Source: Hyphomicrobiales bacterium
GTDB taxonomy: Bacteria; Pseudomonadota; Alphaproteobacteria; Rhizobiales; NORP267
Direction: 5' to 3'
DNA length: 33,382 bases
NCBI GenBank assembly: GCA_030688605.1
Contig: JAUYJB010000049.1
Coordinates: 1-33,382, forward strand
Shown: one piece after another, positions 23,037 to 31,775 of the stretch
How positions within the stretch are numbered: the stretch's first letter is position 1
Layout: every line of letters begins with the position of its first letter
Position numbers and translations under genes: made by a program
Notes under the pieces: model-generated
Database searches by the model: none
Told to the model about the DNA's origin: nothing
What the model saw: only the letters and a program-made list of their open reading frames with translations

Positions 23037-24044
23037 ATGAAACCCAAATCCTCCCGCCGGGCGATCTTCGTCGCCACGGAGTGCTTTCTGCGCGCCCGGG
23101 TGATGCGCGGCTGGCTGGCGCAGGGCCACGAGGTGGCGGAGCTGTGGATCGGCAACAGCGCGGCCAAACCCTTCCTGCGGCGCGGCAGGCCGTGGACGCT
23201 GGCCTTTCCGGACTGGAGCACGGCCTGCATCGTCAGGCGGAACGGCATCAATGTGCTCAGAAACGATAGGCTTTCCTCCTGGACCGGCGCCATCGAACGG
23301 GCCGAAGAGCTCGGCGCGGACACGCTGATCACGGCCATGACGTATCAGATCGTCCCGGCGCGCCTGCTGGGCTTCTTCGGGAGGAACGCGTTCAATTTCC
23401 ACCCGGCGCTGCAACCCTTCTACAAGGGTCCCCATCCCCGGTTGGGGATGCTGTTGCATGGCAAGCAGGACGAATACGGCGGAATGACCCTCCACATCCT
23501 CTCGGAAGGGATAGACGAAGGCGATATCGTGGCGCGGCGCAGACTGCTGTTCAGCCTGGCCGGAAGCTACGTGCGCTGGGAGGCCTTGCTGGCGGAGGTA
23601 GCCGCCGACATGGTCGGCAACGAGCTCGCCGCGTTTTTCGTGGGCCGGCTGAACGCCGCGCCGCAGGACCCCGAAGCGGGCAGCTACATTCGCATCGGCA
23701 AGGACGAGATCATGGTTTCGCGCGACAGCACCGTTGACCAGGTCCGCCGCCTCTGCGACGTCCTCGGGCCGCAAAGGTCGCTGCAAATCCGCCCGGACGA
23801 GCTGCCGCCGCAGCAGGGGGTTCTCCAAGTCTATCGGTTCGTCGGGGTCGTCGGCCCGCCATCGGGCGAGCCTCCCCGCATCGCGCGGGGATTTGTCGAG
23901 ATCGACCTGTCGGATGGCAGGGTCAGGCTGTCGCGGCGCCGGCGCGTCAACAAGCTCGGATACAGGCTCGCGCGCATCGCCGCGATGATGGCGGCGCCGT
24001 CCGCCTACCGGCGCATGCGCCAAGACCTTTTCCTGGAGGCGTGA
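23037..24044 (+). CDS. Formyltransferase-like protein (Fmt fold), function unknown
   Basis: A 335-residue protein with the formyl transferase N-terminal fold found in methionyl-tRNA formyltransferase, GART and ArnA. The catalytic trio is present: N120 and H122 in FNFHPALQPFYKGPHP, and D160 in SEGIDEGDIVARR. The region before it is divergent, and the C-terminal 130 residues (from about 205) do not look like the Fmt tRNA-binding domain; they end in a basic stretch. It therefore probably formylates something other than Met-tRNA, perhaps a sugar nucleotide or amine, using formyl-tetrahydrofolate. It starts 13 bases after the trkH stop with GGAA upstream. No sugar-nucleotide gene is close. Confidence 0.75.
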   Translation: MKPKSSRRAIFVATECFLRARVMRGWLAQGHEVAELWIGNSAAKPFLRRGRPWTLAFPDWSTACIVRRNGINVLRNDRLSSWTGAIERAEELGADTLITAMTYQIVPARLLGFFGRNAFNFHPALQPFYKGPHPRLGMLLHGKQDEYGGMTLHILSEGIDEGDIVARRRLLFSLAGSYVRWEALLAEVAADMVGNELAAFFVGRLNAAPQDPEAGSYIRIGKDEIMVSRDSTVDQVRRLCDVLGPQRSLQIRPDELPPQQGVLQVYRFVGVVGPPSGEPPRIARGFVEIDLSDGRVRLSRRRRVNKLGYRLARIAAMMAAPSAYRRMRQDLFLEA

Positions 24045-24072
24045 ACGCCTTGAAGAACCCTTGTCTCGCCGC

Positions 24073-27000
24073 TCACTCCGCCGCGCCGGGGGCGGGCTGC
24101 CGCCCGACGATGGCGCGGAAGCCCGCGCGGATGTCCTCGCCGATGCCGAGCACGGCGGGCACCAGGAACAGCACCAGAAGCGTGGCGACGGAAAGCCCGT
24201 AGACGATGGTCACTACCATGGGCAGCAGGAACTGGGCCTGCTGGTTGGTCTCGAACATCATCGGCATCAGCCCGCCGATGGTGGTGAGCGAGGTCAGGAG
24301 CACGGCCCTGAGCCGGTCCTGCGCCGCGCCGACGGAGGCCCGTTCCAGCGTCTCGCCGTCGGCGAGCCGCTCCTCCAGCCGGCTGACCAGGATGATCGAA
24401 TCGGTGACCAGGATGCCGGCAAGGCCGAGCAGCGCCATGAAGCTGGTGATCGACAAATCGAAGCCCATTGCCCAGTGGCCGAAGACGGCGCCGACGACTC
24501 CGAACGGGATCATCGCCATCACCACCAGCGGGCGGGAATAGCTGGCGAACACCCAGGCGAGGATCAGGTAGATCAGACCGAGCGCGATGCCGACGCCGAG
24601 CCTGAGATCGGCGAAGGACTTGGTGCGCTCCTCCTCGCGGCCGGAAAAGGCGTATTGCACCCCGAATTGCCGGGCGATCTCGGCGAGCGGCCCTGAATCG
24701 AGCGCCTCGACCAGCTCGACATTGGCCGTCGCCTCCGGATCGACGTCGGCGGTCACCGCGACGGTGCGCTTGCCCTGGCGGTGCTGGATGACCGAGAAGC
24801 CGGCCTTCTCGCGGATGCGGACGATCTCGCTGAGCGGCACCGCCTCGCCGGCCGGGCTCGTCAGATAGAGGTCGCGCAGTCCCGCCAGCCCGCGGCTTTC
24901 TTCGTCATAGAGCACCCGCACGGTGATCACCTCCTCGCCGCGGGCAAACCGCTTGGCGATGGCGCCCTCGAAGCCGTTGCGAAGCTGGGTGCCGACGCTC
25001 TCCACGGTGAAGCCGAGGGCGGCCCCGCGCTGCGTCAGTTCGAGCACCAGCTCGCGCTTGCCGTAGGGCAAATCGTCGGCGATGCCCGAGACGCCCGGAT
25101 AGCGGCCGATCAGGTCGTGCACGGCGAGCGCCGCCTCTTTGAGCACGGTGGGCTCGCCGCCGGAGAGGCGGATGTCGAGGTCGCGTCCGGGCGGGCCGCC
25201 GAAGCGGCCCGAGACGGTGACCCGCTCGACGCCGGGGATGCGCGGGACGGCGCGGTTCCAGGCGGCGGTGATTTCGCGGGTGCGCGCACTGCGGTCTTCA
25301 GACCGGGTAAGCTGCACGTTGATGCGGGCGACGTTCTCGTCGCTGGTCCGCCCTGCCCGGCCCAGAGTGGCGAAGATGTTGACGATGAGGCCGCCCTTGC
25401 CGTCGGTGAGTTGGCGCTCGACCTCGCCGAGCGTGTCCTCGATGCGCTTGAGCGCGGCGGCGGTCTGCGCCTCCGGCGTACCGGCGCCGAAGACGACGGT
25501 CGCCTCGATATTTTCCGCCTCCGGCGAGGGGAAGAACTGAAACTTCACCAGCCCGCCATTGAACAGGCCGAGGGAGACGGCAAGGAGCGCGATGGCGCTC
25601 GCCACGGTGAGGTAACGCCAGCGGAACGATTTTTCCGCCAGCCAGCGCACCGGCCCCTCGCGGAACCGGCCGAAGGCCCGGTCGAAGGCGCCGCGCAGGC
25701 CCAAGCCCTCGAACAGGATGATCAGGATCATGAAAGCGAGCACGGCGCAGGCGACAAGGCCGATGAGCGTCGCATAGCCGGTGACCGTTCCGTCCAAGGC
25801 GCGCATCAGCGTGCGGTCGAATAGCGTGCCCGGGCCGTCGGCGGCGACCTGCGTGAAGCCCACCACAAACCCGGCGATCAGGGCGACGCACAGGCCGAGC
25901 ATGATCAAGGCCGTGGCGGGGCCGCCGGCGACCCCGTCGAGCGAGATCAGCCGCGGGTGCCCTCGGCGGGCGGCGGCAAGGCTCATCCGCAAATGGCTCG
26001 GCAGCACGAAAAAGGCCTCCACCAGGCTTGCCGTCAGCACGGCGATGACCACCAGCGGCAGCGCCTGCATGATCTGGCCGATCACGTCGCGGACGAGAAA
26101 CAGCGGCAGGAACGCCACCTGGGTGGTCAAGGTGGCGGCGGTGACCGGCATCAGCATGCGCATGACGCCGCCCTCCGCCGCCGCGGCGGCGTCGAGGCCC
26201 GCGGTATGAAGCGTCGCCGTATGCTCGCCGACGACGATGGCGTCGTCGACGATGATGCCGAGCGTCAGGATCAGCGCGAACAGCGAGATCATGTTGATGC
26301 TCTGGCCTGTCGCCCACATCAGCATCAGCGTCGCCATCACCGCGACCGGGATGCCGGCCGCGACCCAGATGGCGATGCGCGCATTGAGGAACAGGAACAG
26401 AATGAGGATGACGACCAGGAGCCCGCCGGCGCCGTTGTCGATGAGGAGGTTGATGCGCTCCTGCAGGCTGTCGCTGCGCACGTCGTATTTGACGAGCTTC
26501 AGGCTCGCCGGCAGGGTCGGGGCGATACGCTCGAGATAGCCGTCGAGGATCCTCGCCGAGCCCAGCGTGTCGGCACCGGCCGTCCGCTGGACGTTGATCT
26601 CGATCGCCCTGTGGCCGCCGCTGAAGCCCATCGCCTGGTCCTGGTCGAAATGGGTCGCGACCGTGGCGATGTCGCCGAGGCGGATGCGCTCGCCCGACGG
26701 CAGGGCGCGAATGTCGATGGCGGCGAAGTCCTCCGGTCGCTCGATCTCGGCGAGCGAGCGCAACTGCCGTTCCGCGACGCCGGAAACGGTGCCGGCGGGC
26801 AGGTCCCGGCTGGTCTCGGCGATGCGGCCGGCGATGGCCCCGAGGGTGAGGTCGAGGCGGCGCAGATCGCCGCCGGCGACCTCGACCCAGATCTCCTCGT
26901 CGCGCACGCCGTTGAGCGTCACCCGGTCGATGCCGGCAGCCAGGAGGCCGTCACGGATGCGCTGGGCGTAGACCTTGAGCGCGCTTTCGCCGAACGGTCC

Positions 27001-27447
27001 GGAGATGGCGAGCTTGGCGACGGTCTCGTACCAGGTCGCCTGGACGATGCGCGGCTCTTCGGAATCCTCCGGCAGGGTGGTGATCGCGGCGACCGCCGTC
27101 TCGACGTCCGACAGCGCCCGCTTCATGTCGGTCCTGGGCTCGAATTCGAGCCGCACCGTGGCCGAGCCCTCGCGTCCATAGGAGGTTACGTCCTTGACCC
27201 CGTCGAGGAAGCGCACCTGCGGCTCAACGGCCTCGAGGATATTCGCCTCGACATCCTCGGCGCTGGCGCCGGGCCAGGAAATGCGAATGGTGATGTTCGG
27301 AATATCGACGGTGGGCATGAACTGCGTTTGCAGGCGCGTCATGGAGAAGACGCCGCCGAGAACCAGCAGGATCATCAACAGATTGGCCGCGTTTGGGTGA
27401 CGCACGAAGCGGGCGATGAACCCGGAGCCGCGCGGCGCCGGCCTCAT
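24073..27447 (-). CDS. RND efflux transporter permease subunit
   Basis: A 1124-residue inner-membrane resistance-nodulation-division permease, the AcrB/HAE1 type. It has the N-terminal helix, large periplasmic porter domain, and GIIVDDAIVVGEH with the proton-relay aspartates D401 and D402. The second half repeats this with LGLAGILVTDSIIL. It is about 80 residues longer than AcrB. The excess lies between VLPSHLR (481-487) and TM7 (about 611-632): two hydrophobic segments at about 512-535 and 557-580, with basic stretches on either side that fit the cytoplasm. The ATG overlaps the adaptor stop as ATGA. It converges on the formyltransferase-like gene. Substrate unknown. Confidence 0.93.
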   Translation of the reverse strand: MRPAPRGSGFIARFVRHPNAANLLMILLVLGGVFSMTRLQTQFMPTVDIPNITIRISWPGASAEDVEANILEAVEPQVRFLDGVKDVTSYGREGSATVRLEFEPRTDMKRALSDVETAVAAITTLPEDSEEPRIVQATWYETVAKLAISGPFGESALKVYAQRIRDGLLAAGIDRVTLNGVRDEEIWVEVAGGDLRRLDLTLGAIAGRIAETSRDLPAGTVSGVAERQLRSLAEIERPEDFAAIDIRALPSGERIRLGDIATVATHFDQDQAMGFSGGHRAIEINVQRTAGADTLGSARILDGYLERIAPTLPASLKLVKYDVRSDSLQERINLLIDNGAGGLLVVILILFLFLNARIAIWVAAGIPVAVMATLMLMWATGQSINMISLFALILTLGIIVDDAIVVGEHTATLHTAGLDAAAAAEGGVMRMLMPVTAATLTTQVAFLPLFLVRDVIGQIMQALPLVVIAVLTASLVEAFFVLPSHLRMSLAAARRGHPRLISLDGVAGGPATALIMLGLCVALIAGFVVGFTQVAADGPGTLFDRTLMRALDGTVTGYATLIGLVACAVLAFMILIILFEGLGLRGAFDRAFGRFREGPVRWLAEKSFRWRYLTVASAIALLAVSLGLFNGGLVKFQFFPSPEAENIEATVVFGAGTPEAQTAAALKRIEDTLGEVERQLTDGKGGLIVNIFATLGRAGRTSDENVARINVQLTRSEDRSARTREITAAWNRAVPRIPGVERVTVSGRFGGPPGRDLDIRLSGGEPTVLKEAALAVHDLIGRYPGVSGIADDLPYGKRELVLELTQRGAALGFTVESVGTQLRNGFEGAIAKRFARGEEVITVRVLYDEESRGLAGLRDLYLTSPAGEAVPLSEIVRIREKAGFSVIQHRQGKRTVAVTADVDPEATANVELVEALDSGPLAEIARQFGVQYAFSGREEERTKSFADLRLGVGIALGLIYLILAWVFASYSRPLVVMAMIPFGVVGAVFGHWAMGFDLSITSFMALLGLAGILVTDSIILVSRLEERLADGETLERASVGAAQDRLRAVLLTSLTTIGGLMPMMFETNQQAQFLLPMVVTIVYGLSVATLLVLFLVPAVLGIGEDIRAGFRAIVGRQPAPGAAE

Positions 27448-28778
27448 GGTTGCTCCTCGACCTTGAGCCCTTCGCCGATCTCCGAAATGCGCGAGGCAAC
27501 GACGCGCTCTCCGGGCTTCAACGCACCGGTGACGAAGACGTCGCCGCCATCGCGGCCGAGAAGCTCGACCTCGCGGCGCTTAAGCCGGCCGTCGTCGGCA
27601 ACCACATAGACGGTGTCCGCGCCATAGAGCGCCGTTTCCGGCAGGCGGACGGCGTCCGGATAGGCGCGGTCGGGGACCAGCACCTCGACGAAGGCGCCGG
27701 GCCGCAGCGCCGGCGCGCCGGCGGAGGCATCGATGCGGGCGAACACCGCGACGCCGCCGCTTTCCGGCTTGATCTCGGCGGCGACCCGCTCGATGCGGCC
27801 GGCATAGCGGGAAGACACGCTGCCGAGGTTCCACACCACCTCGACCGGGCGGCCGATCACCGCGCCGGCCTCGGCGACGATGCGGCCATACTGGTTGTCG
27901 GTCAGGGACAGCCTGACCTCGATCTCGTCCGCACCGATCAGCGTGGCTGCTACGTCGTTGGCGTTCATCACCCGGCCGAGCGCGGCGGAGACCCCCCGCA
28001 CATGGGCGTCGAACGGGGCGGCGAGCGTGGTGTTGGCCAGATGCCGCTCCGCCTCGCTGACCCGCCATTCGAGCCGCGCGATACCGGCGCGCTGCTGGTC
28101 GGCCCTGGCTTCTTCGACGGCGAGTGTGTTGCGGTGCTGCTCGACCGCCTGCTCGCGCTGGCTGACCACGAGCTTGCGGTCGTCGACGGTCTTTTCCGAC
28201 AGCGCCCCGCCCCTGACGAGCTCCACGGCGCGGTCGAGGTCGCGGCGGGCGAGCGTCAGCTGCTCCTCGGCGCGGGCGAGCCCGTCCTCTTCGAGCTTGA
28301 CGCGGGCGGCGCTCTCCGCAAGGCGGGCCTCCGCCTCGCGCAGATTGGCCCGCGCCTCGACGAGCGCGCCCTGATAGGCGAACTTGTCGATCTCGAGCAG
28401 CATCTCGCCCTGCTTGACCAGGCTGCCGTCGCGAAAGTTTTCGCCGACGCCGACGACCTCGCCCGGCGCCAGTACCCTCAGCTCGACCTGCCGGCCGGCC
28501 ACCGCCTCGCCGTAAAGGCGGAGCGTCGGAACATGCGTCGAATAGGCGGCCTGCACGGTGCGCACCGCGAAGACCTGCTCGCGGGCCGGGCGCTGAGAGA
28601 CCGTCTCCTTGTTGGCGAGCAGCGCCTGATAGGCGAAGAAGCCTGTCCCGAGGACGGCGAGCGCGAGCGCCGCCTGGGCGATGGCGCGCAAGCCCCCGAC
28701 AAGCTGCCGGCGCGCGACGGAAGGGCGCCGTTCGGCGGGCTTGGCGGTGTCGAAATTCTTGATGTCGAGCGGCTTCAC
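27444..28778 (-). CDS. RND efflux periplasmic adaptor (membrane fusion protein)
   Basis: A 444-residue adaptor of the HlyD/AcrA family. It has an N-terminal membrane anchor (about 32-54), a lipoyl half-motif (EVVGVGENFRDGSLVKQGEMLLEID, about 107-131, given in part), a long coiled-coil hairpin (about 136-247), the second lipoyl half (LAAPFDAHVRG) and beta-barrel domains ending in DGGDVFVTGALKPGERVV. It links the RND permease to an outer-membrane channel, which is not in the window. The frame runs open upstream across argE, but GTG at 28778 (VKPLDIKNFD) gives a sensible length. No strong ribosome site is seen, so the start is tentative. The stop overlaps the permease start. Confidence 0.9.
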   Translation of the reverse strand: MKPLDIKNFDTAKPAERRPSVARRQLVGGLRAIAQAALALAVLGTGFFAYQALLANKETVSQRPAREQVFAVRTVQAAYSTHVPTLRLYGEAVAGRQVELRVLAPGEVVGVGENFRDGSLVKQGEMLLEIDKFAYQGALVEARANLREAEARLAESAARVKLEEDGLARAEEQLTLARRDLDRAVELVRGGALSEKTVDDRKLVVSQREQAVEQHRNTLAVEEARADQQRAGIARLEWRVSEAERHLANTTLAAPFDAHVRGVSAALGRVMNANDVAATLIGADEIEVRLSLTDNQYGRIVAEAGAVIGRPVEVVWNLGSVSSRYAGRIERVAAEIKPESGGVAVFARIDASAGAPALRPGAFVEVLVPDRAYPDAVRLPETALYGADTVYVVADDGRLKRREVELLGRDGGDVFVTGALKPGERVVASRISEIGEGLKVEEQP

Positions 28779-28866
28779 TGTCGAACCATGCCGTATTTGC
28801 GCGTGCCTTGCGCCTGTTGCGCGATGTCTTCCAGCCCCCTGGGGCAATTTAGTGTCCGCGCGACCG

Positions 28867-28885
28867 CAATGCCAGCAAGGCATTG
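28867..28885. promoter_or_regulatory. Candidate operator dyad between RND adaptor and argE
   Basis: CAATGCC-AGCAA-GGCATTG is a perfect 7-base inverted repeat around a 5-base spacer, in the 207-base divergent gap 28779-28985. Its size fits a dimeric regulator of the TetR, MarR or LysR type. It lies 89 bases before the adaptor GTG. The regulator is not adjacent. Confidence 0.4.
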
Positions 28886-28985
28886 TATCAATTCGTATCG
28901 GCAGGGGCGGCGGCGGCCCGGCCACGCCGCGCTTTCGTCCGCGCCGGGGAGTGGATAGGATGCGCGCCGCAGCGGAAGGAAATTC

Positions 28986-30146
28986 ATGGCAGCCGTCCCC
29001 ACGACCCCCGAGGAACTGCTGGCCAGGCTCGTCGGTTTCGACACCACGAGCGCGAAATCGAACCTCGCCCTTATCGATTTCGTGCGCGCCTATTTGCGCG
29101 GTCACGGGGTCGACAGCGAGCTGATCCCCAACGAGGACGCGACCAAGGCCAACCTTTACGCGACCGTGGGGCCGCGCGAGCCCGGCGGCATCGCGCTGTC
29201 CGGGCACACCGACGTGGTGCCGGCCGACGCGCAGGCGTGGCAAACCGACCCGTTTACGCTGAGCGCCCGCGATGGCCGGCTCCATGGCCGCGGCAGTGCC
29301 GACATGAAGGGCTTTCTCGCCTGCGTCCTGTCGCTGGTGCCGGAGATGGTCGCGGCCAGGCTCGCGACCCCAATCCATCTTGCCTTCTCCTATGACGAGG
29401 AGATCGGCTGCGGCGGGGTCAGGCCGATGCTCGAGGCCATGGGCGCGGGGCTGCCGAAGCCGCGGCTCGCCATCGTCGGCGAGCCGACCATGATGCAGGT
29501 GGTCAACGCCCATAAGAGCATTCAGGAATTCGTCACCGAGGTGACCGGCTTCGAGGCCCATTCGAGCATGACCCATCTCGGCGCCAACGCCATCTTCGCC
29601 ACCGCCGAGATCATCGGCGAGATCGCCCGCATCCGCGACGAGCTGATCGTGGCGGGCGATCCGTCGGGCCGCTTCACGCCGCCCCATTCGTCGATCGAGG
29701 TGGGCTGCATCTCCGGCGGCACGGCGATCAACATCGTGCCGCGCCACTGCCGGCTGCACTGGGAGATGCGCGGACTGCCGGGCGTCGACCCGGCAGCGGT
29801 GCTGGAGCGGGTCGAGCGCTTCGGCCGCGAGACGGTGCTGCCGAAGCTTAGGGCCGTGAGCAAGGAAACGGACATCGGCACCCGGCTCGGCGTCAATGTG
29901 CCGGCGCTGGCGCCGGGCACCGACGAGCCGGCCGAGAAGCTCGCCCTGCGGCTGACCGACCGCAATGACACATTGGCCGTCTCCTACGGCACCGAGGCGG
30001 GGTTGTTCCGGCGCGCCGGCATCCCGACGGTGGTCTGCGGCCCCGGCGACATCGCAGTGGCGCACCGGCCGGACGAATATATCGAAAAGGACCAGCTTGC
30101 CGCCTGCACCCGGTTCCTCCGCCGGCTCATCGAGACGGCCCGCTGA
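28986..30146 (+). CDS. argE: Acetylornithine deacetylase
   Basis: A 386-residue zinc peptidase-like enzyme of the M20 family. It removes acetate from N2-acetylornithine in arginine synthesis. Metal and catalytic residues are present: H74 and D76 in SGHTDVVPAD, D106 in GRGSADMKGF, E138/E139 in SYDEEIGCGG, GEPT at about 166-169, and AHRPDEYIE near the C-terminus carrying the last metal histidine. The dimerisation domain is about 177-290. TEAGLFRRAGIPTVVCGPG favours ArgE over DapE. ATG has GGAAGGAAATTC upstream. It stands alone between an RND operon and a repeat-filled gap of 302 bases. Confidence 0.9.
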   Translation: MAAVPTTPEELLARLVGFDTTSAKSNLALIDFVRAYLRGHGVDSELIPNEDATKANLYATVGPREPGGIALSGHTDVVPADAQAWQTDPFTLSARDGRLHGRGSADMKGFLACVLSLVPEMVAARLATPIHLAFSYDEEIGCGGVRPMLEAMGAGLPKPRLAIVGEPTMMQVVNAHKSIQEFVTEVTGFEAHSSMTHLGANAIFATAEIIGEIARIRDELIVAGDPSGRFTPPHSSIEVGCISGGTAINIVPRHCRLHWEMRGLPGVDPAAVLERVERFGRETVLPKLRAVSKETDIGTRLGVNVPALAPGTDEPAEKLALRLTDRNDTLAVSYGTEAGLFRRAGIPTVVCGPGDIAVAHRPDEYIEKDQLAACTRFLRRLIETAR

Positions 30147-30183
30147 GGCCGATGGCGCACGCGGCCAATGGCGCTTTGCTTTA

Positions 30184-30265
30184 CTCCCCCTCCCCTCTGA
30201 CGGGGGGGGATGCGAAGCGTGGGCGCGGGCAAAGCCTGCGCCTTACGCGAAGCCGGGTGGGGGTG
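30184..30265. repeat. 82-base imperfect palindromic element
   Basis: CTCCCCCTCCC at the left pairs imperfectly with GGGTGGGGGTG at the right. GCGT (30217-30220) pairs with ACGC (30245-30248). GGCGCGGGC-AAA-GCCTGCGCC (30222-30242) closes the centre with one G-T pair. GCGAAGC occurs twice, flanking the core. It lies in the argE-sulfotransferase gap (30147-30448), directly before the dispersed repeat at 30280-30369. No gene is seen in the gap. Confidence 0.55.
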
Positions 30266-30279
30266 AAGGCGCGTCCCGT

Positions 30280-30369
30280 CTTCACCTCCCGTTTACCGTG
30301 ATTCCCGAAACCGAACTCGTTCTTTCGCGGTTTTCCGCCAATCGCCCCCGAAAATTATCCCGGCTCTCC
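30280..30369 (-). repeat. 90-base dispersed repeat, copy B
   Basis: This is the reverse-complement partner of 8015-8104, with 12 differences in 90 bases counted by eye. On its outer side an inverted repeat ATCCCGGC...GCCGGGAT (30357-30388) overlaps its edge, so the element may be longer than the shared part. On the minus strand it reads GIIFGGDWRKTAKERVRFRESR and then a stop. Confidence 0.75.
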
Positions 30370-30448
30370 GCTTCGCCGCGGCCGGGATGACCAGAGGAGG
30401 GAAGCGGCTCTTGCTCTTTGACAATTCGGGGCGGATGCGGAAGACCTC

Positions 30449-31642
30449 ATGGCTCGGGAAGGCCGGGGACCGCGCGGACACATGAACAAGGAAAACGGGA
30501 AGAAGAAATTCCGCGGGCCGTTCAAGCTCCAGCGCGAAGGCGGCTGGATGCTCTATTTCTGGCACGGCATGGGGCTTTCGACCTGGATAGGACTGCTCAG
30601 GCGCGGCCGCTTCGATGTCACCGTCAACTGCCTGCCGAGCATCGTCACCGTCAGCCTCTGGGCGCCGGTCAATTCGGCACTCTATTACCTGTCCGAGGCG
30701 CTGTTCGGCCGCCGCGCGGAGCGCTGCGTCATCGAGCCCGCGCCGATCTTCGTCATCGGCCATTGGCGCGCGGGCACCACCCTTCTGCACGAGCTTCTGG
30801 CCTGCGATCCGGCCCATGGCTACCCGACAACCTATCAGTGCTTCTTTCCGGGCCATTTCCTGCTGACGGGCGGCCTGGTACGGGGCTGGTTCAACATTTT
30901 CCTGCCCAAGACCCGGCCCATGGACCGGGTGCCCGTGGGCGTCGACCGGCCGCAGGAGGAGGAGTTCGCGCTTGTCAATCTCGGCCTCGGCTCACCCTAT
31001 GTCACGCTCGCCTGGCCGCGCCACGGACCCCGCGACATGGACTATCTCGACCTTTCGGGTCTCGGTGCCGAGGCAAAGCGAGACTGGGAACGGGGCCTGT
31101 TGTGGTTCATGAAGCGCTTGTATTACAAGCAGAAAAAGCGCCTCGTGCTGAAGTCCCCGGCGCACACGGCGCGGATCAGGACGCTGATCAGGCTGTTTCC
31201 CGAAGCGCGCTTCGTCCACATCTCGCGCCATCCGCTGGCCATCGTGCCCTCCGGCTTGCGGCTATGGAAGGCGCTTGCCTCGGTGCAGGGGCTGCACAAC
31301 CCGGTGGGCGACGAGCCATGGCTGCGGGAATTCGTACTCTCGGTCTTCGAGCGGGTCTACCGGGCCTACGAGGCCGACAAGGGCCTGATCCCGCCGGGCC
31401 ACCTCGTCGAGATCGCCTTCGAGGACCTGGTCGCCGACCCGAAGCGGGTTATGAAGGACATCTACGCGAAATTGAACCTCGGCGATTTCGCCCGCGCCGA
31501 ACCGGGTATCGACGCCTATCTTGAAAGCCGCAAGGACTACCAGCCCAACGTCTTCGAGGTGCCGGAGGCTTTGCGCCGGGAAATCCTGGAGCGGTGGGCG
31601 GGCTATATCGAACGCTTCGGCTATGGCGAGAAGGTGCGCTGA
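30449..31642 (+). CDS. Sulfotransferase family protein
   Basis: A 397-residue protein of the PAPS-dependent sulfotransferase family (Sulfotransfer_3-like). The 5'-phosphosulfate loop is IFVIGHWRAGTTLLHELL (100-117), and the 3'-phosphate motif FVHISRHPLAIVPSG (255-269) has R260 and S268. LKSPAH (234-239) is the usual middle motif. The N-terminal 90 residues contain hydrophobic stretches (WMLYFWHGMGLSTWIGLL and around 60-83) that may attach it to the membrane. It probably sulfates a lipid, glycan or small alcohol; the acceptor is unknown and no PAPS-making genes are nearby. ATG at 30449 has GGAAG upstream; an internal ATG at 30482 is also possible. Confidence 0.85.
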   Translation: MAREGRGPRGHMNKENGKKKFRGPFKLQREGGWMLYFWHGMGLSTWIGLLRRGRFDVTVNCLPSIVTVSLWAPVNSALYYLSEALFGRRAERCVIEPAPIFVIGHWRAGTTLLHELLACDPAHGYPTTYQCFFPGHFLLTGGLVRGWFNIFLPKTRPMDRVPVGVDRPQEEEFALVNLGLGSPYVTLAWPRHGPRDMDYLDLSGLGAEAKRDWERGLLWFMKRLYYKQKKRLVLKSPAHTARIRTLIRLFPEARFVHISRHPLAIVPSGLRLWKALASVQGLHNPVGDEPWLREFVLSVFERVYRAYEADKGLIPPGHLVEIAFEDLVADPKRVMKDIYAKLNLGDFARAEPGIDAYLESRKDYQPNVFEVPEALRREILERWAGYIERFGYGEKVR

Positions 31643-31775
31643 GGGCCGCGGCCGCGTCGCCGCGCTTGCCGGCGCCCGGCTTCGGTCATAGGCTCTGGCG
31701 CCCGCGCAAGGCAGCCCCTGGCGCCAGCCCTTGAGCGGTCCTGGGGGGTGCGGCGATCTTGGGAGGAAACCGCGC

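Noticed and set aside
28779..30065. Upstream continuation of the adaptor frame
   Set aside because: It is antisense to argE; the adaptor starts with its membrane anchor after 28778.
30293..30856. Minus-strand frame of 187 residues in the sulfotransferase start
   Set aside because: It is antisense to the sulfotransferase and ends in the repeat at 30280-30369.
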